64,000 bases of DNA, from contig PXBH01000054.1 of assembly GCA_003565555.1 (NCBI GenBank), positions 17,629-81,628 on the forward strand, written 5' to 3'. A program made the translations under genes and the position numbers. This document shows positions 29,230 through 38,153 of this stretch, one piece after another. The notes below the pieces were generated by a model, which did not search any database, had not been told where the DNA came from, and saw only the letters and a list, made by a program, of their open reading frames with translations. The DNA is from Cryomorphaceae bacterium. GTDB lineage: Bacteria > Bacteroidota > Bacteroidia > Flavobacteriales_D > Cryomorphaceae. The stretch's first letter is position 1. The number at the start of each line of letters is the position of its first letter.

Positions 29230-32200
29230 CTATATTTCGTCGTCTTCCGATTCTTCCAAAGAAGTACCCGTGCGGGCCGTAAGGTCAGAAACAATTGGTG
29301 CGGCGATGAAAAGAGAAGAATACGTACCCACGATAACACCGAGCATCAAAGCGAAGATGAAACCTCGGATCGACTCACCGCCGAAAACAAAGATGATGAG
29401 CAATACGACGAAGGTCGTCATAGAGGTATTCACGGTACGGCTCAAGGTGCTGTTCAGTGCCTTATTGATCACGCTCGGGTGTCCTTCTTTTCGGTGATCC
29501 GCAACATACTCCCGTATACGGTCGAAGACCACCACAGTGTCATTGATCGAGTAACCGACCACCGTAAGGATGGCCGCGATAAATGCCTGATCGATCTCCA
29601 GGGAGAAGGGTAAAAACCCGTGGAACAAAGCGTAGATACCGAGCACAACAATCACATCGTGGAACATGGCCGCGATGGCACCCACACCGTACTGCCACTT
29701 CTTGAATCGGAATACAATGTAGGCGAAGATGATGAGAAGAGAGAAAATTACAGCAGACGTGGAAGATGTCCTGAAGTCGTCGGAAATAGAAGGATCCACC
29801 TTTCTGGACTCCATGATTTCGTAGGGCATATTCAAGCCGTCCAAACCTGCTGCCAGTGCGTCTTCCACCCGCTTATCCGCATCGCGGCTGTCATCGTCCA
29901 CCAAAAATTTGGTGGTGATTTTTACTTGGTTTGCACTCCCGAAGGTTTTCACTTCAGGGGGAGCCGAGGTGCCGTCCTCGTAAACAAAAGTATTCCCGAG
30001 GGTGCCCCTGACCTCATCGAGCTCGGCGGGTTGGTCAAATTTTACCGTATAGGTGCGTCCCCCCGTAAAGTCTACGCCGAAATTGAGTCCGCGCATAAAA
30101 AGTGCGGAAACCCCGATAAGAATAACCACGGTCGAAACCCCGTAAAATGTTTTTCGTCTGGGGATGAAACGCACCTTGGCATTGACCAAGATGTTTTTGG
30201 ACCACTCCATGAAAAAGGAAATCGATTTTCCTTTGTCGAGACGCGCTTCGAAAATAAGCCGTGTAATGAAAATGGCCGAGAAAAGCGAAGTAAAAATACC
30301 GATTATCAAGGTAGTAGCAAACCCTTTAATGGGTCCCGAACCGAAGGATACGAGTACAATTGCCGTCAGCAATGTGGTGAGGTTGGCATCGACAATGGCT
30401 GAATAGGCCTTATTATAACCTTCCTTTAAGGCTGCTTTCACTCCCTTTCCGCGCCGGAGCTCTTCCCGGACGCGTTCAAAGATCAGCACATTGGCATCTA
30501 CAGCCATACCGATGGTAAGAACGATACCTGCAATACCCGGCAGGGTCAGCGCCGCCTGAATAGACGCCAGCGCTCCGATCAGGAAAAAGAGGTTTGCCAA
30601 AAGGGCAATGTCAGAGACGATACCCGCGCCTTTGTAGTAGAATATCATGTAAAACAGTACAACAACCAAGGCAATAATGAACGACATCAAGCCGTCATTG
30701 ATGTTTTGCTGTCCGAGTGACGGCCCGACTACTGATTCGTCAACGATGTTTGCCGGTGCGGGAAGGGCCCCTGCTTTCAAAAGATTGGCCAAATCGAGGG
30801 CTTCCTGAATCTGCTCATTACGGTTGCCCTGCCCCATGGATATGACAGATTGACCTGTGGCAATCTCACTCTGCACGACCGGCGCGGAGTATACATAATT
30901 GTCCAGTACAATGGCCACAACCCGCTTCGGTGTCTGGCTCGACGCTGCGGCCGTCATTTCCTTCCACTTCCTGGCGCCTTCACTGTTCATCGACATGGCG
31001 GCCTGCACCTGTCCGTTGATATCGTACTGCTGAGAGGCATCGGTAATTACAGAACCGTCGAGCGGGGCTCGGCCGTCTCTCGTATCTACTTTGATGGCAT
31101 ACAGCCGCATGACATTGTCATTGCGCTCATCGGGTTCAGCTGCCCAGAGCAGGCGAAGATCTTTGGGGAGGATATCCCGCACCACCTTTTCGTTGAGCAT
31201 CTTATTTACTTCGGCGGTGTCAGTGAGGAGTGCATACCCCACCACGGGGCCCTGGAAAGGCTGCCCGGATTGATCCACGGAAGGAGCCAATTTTGTGAAC
31301 AAGGGCAACCTTTTATTGCGCTCCTCTTCGGTCAAGTCACTGTCAAACTCATCATCGTCGAGCGACAAGAGATCATCGTCCTCAACATCCGAGGTGTCTT
31401 CTCCCGCCAACAAATCATCTATGTCAAGGTCTCCGGCATCGTCGGTAATTTCCGCATCTTCGTCCTCAACCTCAACCTCATCTTCAACCTCTCCGTCGGG
31501 GTCAAAATCGGGAAAATACTTTTCGCTCAGGAGTGTATTGGCCTGATCGAGGTATGGGAGAATTTCGGAATTTTCAAATGTATTCCAGAATTCAAGGTTG
31601 GCCGTACTGCGAAGCTGTCGGCGCACGCGCTCTTTGTCTTTCACACCGGGAAGCTCCACCAAAATGCGCCCCGTAAACTGCTGCTTTTGAATGGTGGGTT
31701 GGGTCACGCCGAATTTATCGATTCGCGTACGCAGAATTTTCTCCGTATTGTTGATGGCAACGCGAGATTCCTCCCTGAGTTTTTCGATCACTTCGGCATT
31801 GGTCGCCTCGCGGGGAAAGCGGTCTTTATTGTCACGGCTGTGAAAAACCGTAGCCATCTTCGTCTCCGGCATACGCTGATCCCAAGCACGTGCGAAAAGG
31901 GTAACAAAATCTTCCTGACTCGCTTTGCGCATTTCTTTGGCATCTGCCACTACTTTGAGGAGGTCCTCATTTCGCGCATTGTTGCTCAGGTTGACGATCA
32001 AATCGGGTATAGAGACTTCCAAGGTCACGCTCATCCCGCCCGCGAGGTCGAGTCCCAAGTTAATCTGCTTGGCCTTAGACTCCTGATAGGTGTACCCGAA
32101 AAGCGGATAAATGGGTTCGGAAGCGTTCTTTGTCAGGAACTCCGTTTTAAATTCTTCCAGAAGCAGAGCTTCTTCCAGCATGTCGAGCTCACCGTCTGCG

Positions 32201-32343
32201 GCGCGTACCGAATCGAGTTGATTCAGTGCAAAGTTCTCAGCTTTTTTCTCGAAAGAGGAGGTAACAAAAGAAAATGAGATTTGAAACAAGCAGGCCAGGG
32301 TCAACAAAATGGTGAATAGCCGGATAGCGCCTTTATTCTGCAT
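29230..32343 (-). CDS. secDF: Protein translocase SecDF fusion
   Basis: Proton-driven accessory of the Sec translocon; SecD and SecF fused in one 1037-residue chain, as usual in Bacteroidota. The SecD half starts with one membrane segment (about 7-30) and the motif LGLDLAGGMSVTLEV (about 96-110). The SecD membrane block has GMAVDANVLIFERVREELRRG. The SecF half carries FGVDFTGGRTYTV and the paired block GYSINDTVVVFDRIREY. An unusual acidic insertion (residues about 279-341, more than half Asp/Glu) interrupts the SecD periplasmic domain. Its promoter (TTG-N20-TATATTTG) is the best in the window. Confidence 0.96.
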   Translation of the reverse strand: MQNKGAIRLFTILLTLACLFQISFSFVTSSFEKKAENFALNQLDSVRAADGELDMLEEALLLEEFKTEFLTKNASEPIYPLFGYTYQESKAKQINLGLDLAGGMSVTLEVSIPDLIVNLSNNARNEDLLKVVADAKEMRKASQEDFVTLFARAWDQRMPETKMATVFHSRDNKDRFPREATNAEVIEKLREESRVAINNTEKILRTRIDKFGVTQPTIQKQQFTGRILVELPGVKDKERVRRQLRSTANLEFWNTFENSEILPYLDQANTLLSEKYFPDFDPDGEVEDEVEVEDEDAEITDDAGDLDIDDLLAGEDTSDVEDDDLLSLDDDEFDSDLTEEERNKRLPLFTKLAPSVDQSGQPFQGPVVGYALLTDTAEVNKMLNEKVVRDILPKDLRLLWAAEPDERNDNVMRLYAIKVDTRDGRAPLDGSVITDASQQYDINGQVQAAMSMNSEGARKWKEMTAAASSQTPKRVVAIVLDNYVYSAPVVQSEIATGQSVISMGQGNRNEQIQEALDLANLLKAGALPAPANIVDESVVGPSLGQQNINDGLMSFIIALVVVLFYMIFYYKGAGIVSDIALLANLFFLIGALASIQAALTLPGIAGIVLTIGMAVDANVLIFERVREELRRGKGVKAALKEGYNKAYSAIVDANLTTLLTAIVLVSFGSGPIKGFATTLIIGIFTSLFSAIFITRLIFEARLDKGKSISFFMEWSKNILVNAKVRFIPRRKTFYGVSTVVILIGVSALFMRGLNFGVDFTGGRTYTVKFDQPAELDEVRGTLGNTFVYEDGTSAPPEVKTFGSANQVKITTKFLVDDDSRDADKRVEDALAAGLDGLNMPYEIMESRKVDPSISDDFRTSSTSAVIFSLLIIFAYIVFRFKKWQYGVGAIAAMFHDVIVVLGIYALFHGFLPFSLEIDQAFIAAILTVVGYSINDTVVVFDRIREYVADHRKEGHPSVINKALNSTLSRTVNTSMTTFVVLLIIFVFGGESIRGFIFALMLGVIVGTYSSLFIAAPIVSDLTARTGTSLEESEDDEI

Positions 32344-32370
32344 GCGTTATTGCAATTTTTTATCGAGCCG

Positions 32371-32401
32371 CAAATATAGACCTAAACAGGTAATTTCCCA
32401 A
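32371..32401 (-). promoter_or_regulatory. secDF promoter
   Basis: On the minus strand TTG (32401-32399), 20-nt spacer, then TATATTTG (32378-32371): a full match to the Bacteroidota -33/-7 promoter. The -7 element ends 27 nt before the ATG. Confidence 0.72.
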
Positions 32402-32494
32402 TGAATGGAAACTTAAGAACCAATTTACTGAATATGCGACGAATACCCCATACGTAATTTCCCGTTTTTGGATTCAAAGAATGTTCAAATCGGG

Positions 32495-32528
32495 TTGATT
32501 TCACCTTGGAGAATACTTCCTACCTTTG
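32495..32528 (+). promoter_or_regulatory. Promoter of the FG-GAP protein gene
   Basis: TACCTTTG at 32521-32528 fits TAnnTTTG; TTG at 32495-32497 is 23 nt upstream, a long but possible spacer. The ATG follows 24 nt after the -7 element. Confidence 0.5.
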
Positions 32529-32552
32529 AAGACACACTGCAGATAAGATTTT

Positions 32553-34781
32553 ATGGTAAGGCCTGTTGCATTCCTCCTGTTTCTCTCTTTCGGCCTGTCG
32601 GCAAATGCACAATTATTTTTTGAGCAGTCGACCGATATTCCTGTTTTTTCGGGTGACGGAACACCACTGCGCAGCGCATGGGCAGGCGGACTCAATGCCG
32701 TGCAGCTCTCGATGCTTGATGCGGATCTGGACGGAAATGAGGACGACATCTTTATTTTTGACCGAAGCGGCAACCGCGTGCTGATCTTTATCGGTGAAGA
32801 GGAAAACGGGCTGCGTACCTACCGCTACGCGCCGGAATACGCGGAGGCCTTTCCGTACATGGAGCGCTGGGCTTTGCTACGCGATCTGAATTGTGACGGA
32901 CAGCGCGACATATTCACATACAGCCCCATCGGCGGGGGCTTCGCATCTTTTGTCAATACTTCCGGCACGGAGGGCGAACTCGCTTTTGAATCGGACAATG
33001 AATTTATCATGAGTCGCTTTCAATTCAGTCCGACAAATTCATTTGAGACCAATATATATGTCAGTTCGCTCGACATACCCGCCGTGACGGATTTCGACGG
33101 AGACGGCGATCTCGATATTTTTACCTTTTCGGTAACGGGCGTGCAGCTTGAGTACCACGAGAACCTCACCGTCGACTCGCTGGGCGAATGCGGTACCGGG
33201 CTCTACCGTGCGGCCAATCTCTGCTACGGACAATTTCGTGAAGGCTCCGAAAGTAACCAAGTATTTCTCGGGCAGCCGTGCTCCTTTAATGTCACAGATC
33301 CCAGAAGCGCAAATGCCGACGGTGCACGACATGTGGGCACCACCGTTACATCTTTTGATGCTACCGGCGACGGACTTCCCGACCTCCTGCTGGGCGGAGT
33401 GGGGTTTAACAACATTACCTTTTTGGAAAACAGTGTGGGCGTATCCGGATTGGACAGCATCATTGATTACCAACCGGATTTCCCGACAAGTTTCGGCGCG
33501 CCGGCCGTGAATATTGACAATTTTGCCGCAACTTTTTACGAAGACATTACGGGCAACGGCATCCGCGACCTGGTGGTAGGTGTAAACGAACCCAATACAG
33601 CTGTAAACACACGTTCCGTATGGCTCTATGAAAACTTGGGCGCCGACAACGAACCGATTTTTTCTCCGGCTACCGACAGCTTTCTCCAGTCTGACATGAT
33701 CGATCACGGAGAGACGGCGGCACCGGCCTTTGCCGACATCAACGGTGACGGCCTGCCCGATATGGTCATCGGGTCTCGCGGTACCTTTGTGCAAGATGCC
33801 CAATTCAAGCCTGCGCTGTCCCTTTACCTCAACACGGGAACTTTGGAGAACCCGGCCTTCACTTTAGAAGATCCCGATTGGCTTCAAGTATCGGAAATAG
33901 GCTTCGGCCAATACGTACACCCGAGTTTCGGTGACATCGACGGAGACGGTGATGTCGATTTGGTGATCGGTGACTTTTCGGGACGCGTATTTCTTCTGCT
34001 CAATACCGCGGGGCCCGGCGCAGCTCCGACCTACGAGCTGGCGGGTGCACTCACGGCCGACGGAAGCGCCATCGATGTGGGCCAAATTGCAACACCCCAG
34101 CTCTTTGACCTCGACGGCGACGGCAAGCAGGATCTTATCATCGGTGAACGCAACGGCAGTATCAAGTTTTTTCGCAATACAGGCGGCCCGGGAGGCTTCT
34201 CCTTCACCCTTGAAAATGACACCCTCGGAGGTATTTCAACAGTCGAATTCGGATTTTTTATCGGCAGCAGCAGCCCCCACTTCTTCAGGCATCAGGGCAT
34301 CACCCACCTCCTTGTGGGGGTAGAGCGGGGTCGGGTCAGACTTTACGGGGATATCGACGGAAATGAGAACGGGACTTATACGCTGATTGATGACAATGCA
34401 TTCGGCATTGAAGCGGGGCAAAAAGCGCGTCCCTTTGTTGTCGATATCAACCACGACGGTGCGCCCGACCTGTTTTGCGGAAGCATAGGCGGCGGAGTGC
34501 TCTGCTATGCGGGGGCCGCTTCGGTATCGGTTCGCAATTCAGATATCCGCCCTCCCCTGCTTCTCTACCCGAATCCCGCAAGCGATATGTTGTACACAGA
34601 CGGGAACCGCTTAGGCGAAGATGCCCCTTACATCGTATATGACCTTTCCGGAAAGGCGGTGAAAAACGGCCGCCTCAGGGGCGCAGGGCTGTCCGTAAGC
34701 GATCTTCCGAGCGGAGCGTACATCCTGTCCGTGACAGACCTCTCCGGCAATATGCACCGCGGACTTTGGATCCGGCAGTAA
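32553..34781 (+). CDS. Secreted FG-GAP/VCBS repeat protein with T9SS type A sorting domain
   Basis: 742 residues. Signal peptide MVRPVAFLLFLSFGLSANAQ. At least eight repeats carry the calcium-binding loop DxDxDGxxD: for example DADLDGNED, DFDGDGDLD, DINGDGLPD, DIDGDGDVD, DLDGDGKQD and DINHDGAPD, spread over about residues 45-640, which predicts a Ca2+-dependent beta-propeller. The last 75 residues (LLLYPNPASDMLY to the C-terminus) are a type A T9SS sorting domain, so it should be exported by T9SS and fixed to, or released from, the cell surface. Ligand unknown. It has ordinary lysine and arginine content, unlike the T9SS proteins at 38-51 kb. Confidence 0.88.
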   Translation: MVRPVAFLLFLSFGLSANAQLFFEQSTDIPVFSGDGTPLRSAWAGGLNAVQLSMLDADLDGNEDDIFIFDRSGNRVLIFIGEEENGLRTYRYAPEYAEAFPYMERWALLRDLNCDGQRDIFTYSPIGGGFASFVNTSGTEGELAFESDNEFIMSRFQFSPTNSFETNIYVSSLDIPAVTDFDGDGDLDIFTFSVTGVQLEYHENLTVDSLGECGTGLYRAANLCYGQFREGSESNQVFLGQPCSFNVTDPRSANADGARHVGTTVTSFDATGDGLPDLLLGGVGFNNITFLENSVGVSGLDSIIDYQPDFPTSFGAPAVNIDNFAATFYEDITGNGIRDLVVGVNEPNTAVNTRSVWLYENLGADNEPIFSPATDSFLQSDMIDHGETAAPAFADINGDGLPDMVIGSRGTFVQDAQFKPALSLYLNTGTLENPAFTLEDPDWLQVSEIGFGQYVHPSFGDIDGDGDVDLVIGDFSGRVFLLLNTAGPGAAPTYELAGALTADGSAIDVGQIATPQLFDLDGDGKQDLIIGERNGSIKFFRNTGGPGGFSFTLENDTLGGISTVEFGFFIGSSSPHFFRHQGITHLLVGVERGRVRLYGDIDGNENGTYTLIDDNAFGIEAGQKARPFVVDINHDGAPDLFCGSIGGGVLCYAGAASVSVRNSDIRPPLLLYPNPASDMLYTDGNRLGEDAPYIVYDLSGKAVKNGRLRGAGLSVSDLPSGAYILSVTDLSGNMHRGLWIRQ

Positions 34782-34803
34782 ACACTGTCCCCGTTGCACA
34801 AGA

Positions 34804-34829
34804 AAGCCCGACACAAGTGCGTCGGGCTT
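34804..34829. terminator. Bidirectional terminator between the FG-GAP gene and mdh
   Basis: Perfect 9-bp stem AAGCCCGAC/GTCGGGCTT (34804-34812 with 34821-34829), 8-nt loop. It sits between converging genes. Tails are only moderately T-rich on either strand. Confidence 0.65.
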
Positions 34830-34856
34830 CAGAATAATATGCGGGGTGCGCCGGTG

Positions 34857-35798
34857 TCAGGCGGTGATCACACCCATATTGTCGAGTACGTCCATTACCT
34901 CCTTCACCGAATTGGCAGAGGTGTACAGCGCCTCTTTCTCCTGCTCATTTAGTTTGAGCTCGATGATTTCCTCGATACCGGCTTTACCGAGCTTGGTCGG
35001 AACACCCAGATAAATGTCTTTCAAGCCGTACTCACCTTGCAGCCAAGCGCATGAAGGGAAAATGCGTTTTTGGTCGCGAACCACAGCTTCTACCATTTGA
35101 GCGGCAGCGGCTCCCGGCGCATACCAAGCAGAAGTTCCGAGGAGGTTTACGATTTCTCCGCCGCCTTTCTTGGTGCGCTCAATGATGGCATCGAGCTTGC
35201 CTTCTTCAATCATCTCCGTCACGGGAATACCGGCTACGGTAGTGTACCGGGGGAGAGGCACCATAGTATCGCCGTGGCCGCCCATAAGCACCGCTTGGAT
35301 GTCTTTTGGTGAAACGTTGAGCTCCATGGCGAGGAAAGAGCGGTAACGGGCCGTATCCAGTACGCCCGCCATTCCGAATACCCGACGCGAATCGACATTT
35401 GCCGTAAGGTAAGCAGCGTAGGTCATCACATCAAGCGGGTTGCTCACGATAATGATTTTCGCATTCGGTGAATACTTTACCGCATTTTCAGTTACGCTTT
35501 TTACAATGCCTGCATTGGTGGCGATCAAGTCGTCGCGGCTCATACCCGGCTTGCGGGGCAATCCCGAAGTAATCACCACCACTTCGGAATCTTTGGTGCG
35601 CTCGTAGTCATTGGTTGAACCGACCACACGTGAGTCGTAGAGATTGATGGGAGAGGTTTCCCAGATATCGAGCGCCTTGCCTTCCGCAAAACCTTCCTTG
35701 ATATCGAGGAGCACTACTTCGTTAGCAAGTTCTTTGTGGGCAATGACATTTGCGCAAGTGGCACCAACGTTGCCGGCACCTACTACAGTTACTTTCAT
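34857..35798 (-). CDS. mdh: Malate dehydrogenase
   Basis: TCA cycle: malate to oxaloacetate with NAD+. It has 313 residues from the ATG at 35798 (MKVTVVGAGNVGATC); an ATG two codons upstream (35804) is equally possible. The open frame extends to 35972, but that part has no family similarity. NAD-binding GAGNVG is at the N-terminus, substrate arginines lie in LPRKPGMSRDD, and the catalytic histidine is in GGHGDTMVPL. This is the lactate-dehydrogenase-like MDH class of Bacteroidota. Confidence 0.96.
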   Translation of the reverse strand: MKVTVVGAGNVGATCANVIAHKELANEVVLLDIKEGFAEGKALDIWETSPINLYDSRVVGSTNDYERTKDSEVVVITSGLPRKPGMSRDDLIATNAGIVKSVTENAVKYSPNAKIIIVSNPLDVMTYAAYLTANVDSRRVFGMAGVLDTARYRSFLAMELNVSPKDIQAVLMGGHGDTMVPLPRYTTVAGIPVTEMIEEGKLDAIIERTKKGGGEIVNLLGTSAWYAPGAAAAQMVEAVVRDQKRIFPSCAWLQGEYGLKDIYLGVPTKLGKAGIEEIIELKLNEQEKEALYTSANSVKEVMDVLDNMGVITA

Positions 35799-35834
35799 GG
35801 ACATGGAGGGGTTAAATTCATTTATTAAGTCCCA

Positions 35835-35842
35835 CAAATATA
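35835..35842 (-). promoter_or_regulatory. mdh promoter -7 element
   Basis: TATATTTG on the minus strand, 36 nt before the ATG at 35798. A second TATATTTG on the same strand lies at 35986-35993 and could be an upstream promoter. Confidence 0.5.
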
Positions 35843-36029
35843 AGCGGAAGTAAACAATTAAGGTCCATGCCCGGCTGTGAATATTCCTTAAAGCGTTCTC
35901 AGGCGGGCATAACTGCTGTTCGGGAATAAGTGTATATTTAGCCGCTTTTACGCGCCCCCTTCCTGTCCCCAAAAAACGCCGGCTGCAAATATAAAGCCGG
36001 ACGGGGCAACCCTCATTAATTAGAGCGTC

Positions 36030-36638
36030 TTGAAAGTGACAGATGTAAACAGTTTATCCGAAGATCAACTCAAGCAGTTGATAGAAGGATGCATAAAGAA
36101 CCATCGGAAGAGCCAGGAAACAGTCTACAAGATGTTTTTCGGCAAGATGGCGGCCGTTTGCAGACGCTACACCAACAATGATGATCGTGCAAAAGACATT
36201 TTGCAAGACGGCTTCATCAAGGTGTTTAAAAGTATGGAAAAATTCAATTTTGACGGATCTTTCGAAGGATGGGTCCGCAGGATTGTTGTGAATACGGCAA
36301 TCGATCACGTTCGAAAGTCGAAAAAAGATTTCTTGCTTGCGAATGAAAGCAAAGACGTGGAAGCTTTTCGCGATACGCTCTACGACGAGGAAGAACCCGA
36401 AACGCCCGTGGCGCTGACCTTAGAAGTAAGTGATGTGCGCAGGGGAATGGAGAAACTGTCCACCGCGTACCGCACCGTGTTTAACCTCTACGTTTTTGAG
36501 AATTATTCGCACCAAGAAATTGCAGATGCCCTCGATGTGACGGTGGGTACGAGTAAATCAAATTTGGCCAAGGCCAGGGCCAACCTTAAGAAAATACTGA
36601 CCGAAGAACTTGAAAAACGCGATGGAACAAAGGTTTAA
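36030..36638 (+). CDS. RNA polymerase sigma-70 factor, ECF type
   Basis: 202 residues. Sigma region 2 spans about 25-95 (YTNNDDRAKDILQDGFIKVFKSMEKF, then GSFEGWVRRIVVNTAIDHVRKSK) and region 4 about 140-195 (LSTAYRTVFNLYVFENYSHQEIADALDV, then GTSKSNLAKARANLKK). The start is TTG at 36030; an in-frame stop lies three codons upstream and no ATG precedes region 2. It overlaps the PKD membrane-protein gene, which in turn precedes the giant adhesin. The context suggests it controls this surface locus, but no target promoter can be shown. Confidence 0.92.
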   Translation: MKVTDVNSLSEDQLKQLIEGCIKNHRKSQETVYKMFFGKMAAVCRRYTNNDDRAKDILQDGFIKVFKSMEKFNFDGSFEGWVRRIVVNTAIDHVRKSKKDFLLANESKDVEAFRDTLYDEEEPETPVALTLEVSDVRRGMEKLSTAYRTVFNLYVFENYSHQEIADALDVTVGTSKSNLAKARANLKKILTEELEKRDGTKV

Positions 36639-37923
36639 CTCTTTTGATCAGCAGGTAAAGCAAGCCTACGAAGGCCATGAATTGCCCTACGACCCGGATT
36701 CGTGGGATAAGCTTTCCTCCGAACTCGATAAAGCGGCTCCCGCTTCTTCTTCCTATTTTGCAGCCCTTACCGCAGGCGTTGCCGCAGTAGGACTTGTGTT
36801 TCTTTCCCTGCTCTTTATCCTTTACGGAAATAATGACCCTGCAGACACTGTTCAAGAAACCGAGCAGGTCAAAGGTGAGCAGCCGCATGAACAAATAACC
36901 GCAAGCTCCGAAGAGAGCGCCGGATATGCCGAAGAAGCCGACGGCACTACATCGGACACCCCCGAGGGTGAAGGAAAAGAAGGTTTCCGTGCGGACGAAA
37001 CTTCTGCTGATTACGCCGACGCAAATACTGCAGCATCTGCTGCCTCCGAAACATCTTCGACGGCCCTTCAAAAAGAAGACGTCCCCGGCAGCGCATCACC
37101 GACAGACCCTTCAGTCCGCGGTGTTGCTGACGAGTCGAATGAGACCGTAGAAGGCGATTCGGAAAATGACATGATCTCCTCTTCTGATGTTATCCGCGGA
37201 TCGGAATCACTTAACCGTAAAACCGTGCGCACGAGTTGCACCGGTGCTACCATTCAATTTGATGCAGCGCAAGACTACGGGGAGGATGCCAAGTACCTCT
37301 GGAATTTCGGGGACGGTTTCTTCAGCAATGAAGCCCGCCCCTCGCACACCTTCAATAAATCGGGAACTTTTGACGTATCGCTTTCCGTGACCTCTCCCGC
37401 CTCGGGCCAAATTACCTCCAATGTGGTCCAAGCCATGATCCGGGTGCTGGAAGGTCCGCGTGCACGCATGGGCGCCTACCCGACTTCCCCGAACACGGTT
37501 GAAATTGAAAACCTGAGTTCGGGTGAGAACCGCACCGAATGGTTAATCAGCGGCACTGCAGCAGAAAAAGACGGCTCAGTGGTGCTGGACTTTGTCCCCG
37601 GAACTTCTCAGAAAATCCGACTCACCGCATCCGACAAAGCGGGCTGCGCAGACACCCTGTCAAAAGTAGTTCGATTTGCCCAAACCCAAAAGGCGGTAAC
37701 TTTTACTCCGGATAAGCCTCTGGACTTCTCCGCAGTCCTGGAAGAGACACCCTCGCGGGTGCACATCTTCGACGCGGTATCGGGTGAGCACGCCGCAGAT
37801 ATTGAAGGTACGGTTTGGCATGCACCTGAAGAGGCCCGCGGTCAAAAATATGTCTTCATGGCTGTGAGCAAAGGAAAAGGCTCTCCGATCGTGATTCGCG
37901 GTGACCTTACGGGGAAACCCTGA
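36622..37923 (+). CDS. Single-pass membrane protein with periplasmic PKD domain, partner of the ECF sigma factor
   Basis: 433 residues from the ATG at 36622, 17 nt inside the sigma gene; a TTG at 36610 is the alternative. The N-terminal cytoplasmic part of about 43 residues contains PYDPDSWDKLSSELD, a motif I associate with Bacteroidota proteins encoded next to ECF sigma factors. One membrane segment spans about 44-69. A long Ser/Glu/Ala-rich linker (about 72-195) and a PKD domain (about 200-275, YLWNFGDGFFSNEARPSHTF) follow, then a second Ig-like stretch. The layout suits an anti-sigma-like sensor, with the short cytoplasmic tail meeting the sigma factor; this is inference. No canonical anti-sigma domain is visible. 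Confidence 0.7.
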   Translation: MEQRFNSFDQQVKQAYEGHELPYDPDSWDKLSSELDKAAPASSSYFAALTAGVAAVGLVFLSLLFILYGNNDPADTVQETEQVKGEQPHEQITASSEESAGYAEEADGTTSDTPEGEGKEGFRADETSADYADANTAASAASETSSTALQKEDVPGSASPTDPSVRGVADESNETVEGDSENDMISSSDVIRGSESLNRKTVRTSCTGATIQFDAAQDYGEDAKYLWNFGDGFFSNEARPSHTFNKSGTFDVSLSVTSPASGQITSNVVQAMIRVLEGPRARMGAYPTSPNTVEIENLSSGENRTEWLISGTAAEKDGSVVLDFVPGTSQKIRLTASDKAGCADTLSKVVRFAQTQKAVTFTPDKPLDFSAVLEETPSRVHIFDAVSGEHAADIEGTVWHAPEEARGQKYVFMAVSKGKGSPIVIRGDLTGKP

Positions 37924-37955
37924 AAACGCCTACCCGGCAATAAATTATTTCTCCG

Positions 37956-37988
37956 AGCGCACAGCCGAGCTGTGCGCTTTTTTTATTT
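37956..37988 (+). terminator. Terminator of the sigma/PKD operon
   Basis: Perfect 9-bp stem AGCGCACAG/CTGTGCGCT (37956-37964 with 37970-37978), 5-nt loop, then a long T-tract. It separates the sigma/PKD pair from the adhesin gene, which has its own promoter. Confidence 0.88.
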
Positions 37989-38110
37989 GTTCTCCCCGGT
38001 TCGCGGTTGATTGAAAAATAAGGCCGTCAACGGTACAACTTTCCCGAAAAACCTGCGTCAATTGAGCAAGTATCGCCTCATCATCCTGCCGATAACTGAC
38101 GCGGGTTTTG

Positions 38111-38118
38111 TATCTTTG
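38111..38118 (+). promoter_or_regulatory. Promoter -7 element of the giant adhesin gene
   Basis: TATCTTTG (TAnnTTTG) ends 35 nt before the ATG at 38154. No TTG occurs at the -33 position, so this could be a primary-sigma promoter or one read by an alternative sigma factor; the sequence does not decide. Confidence 0.45.
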
Positions 38119-38153
38119 TAGTTCAGGCAGCAACGCTGATTTCCATCCCATCT

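Noticed and set aside
35799..35972. N-terminal extension of malate dehydrogenase to 35972
   Set aside because: The family N-terminus MKVTVVGAGNVG lies at 35798, and the promoter element lies inside the would-be extension.
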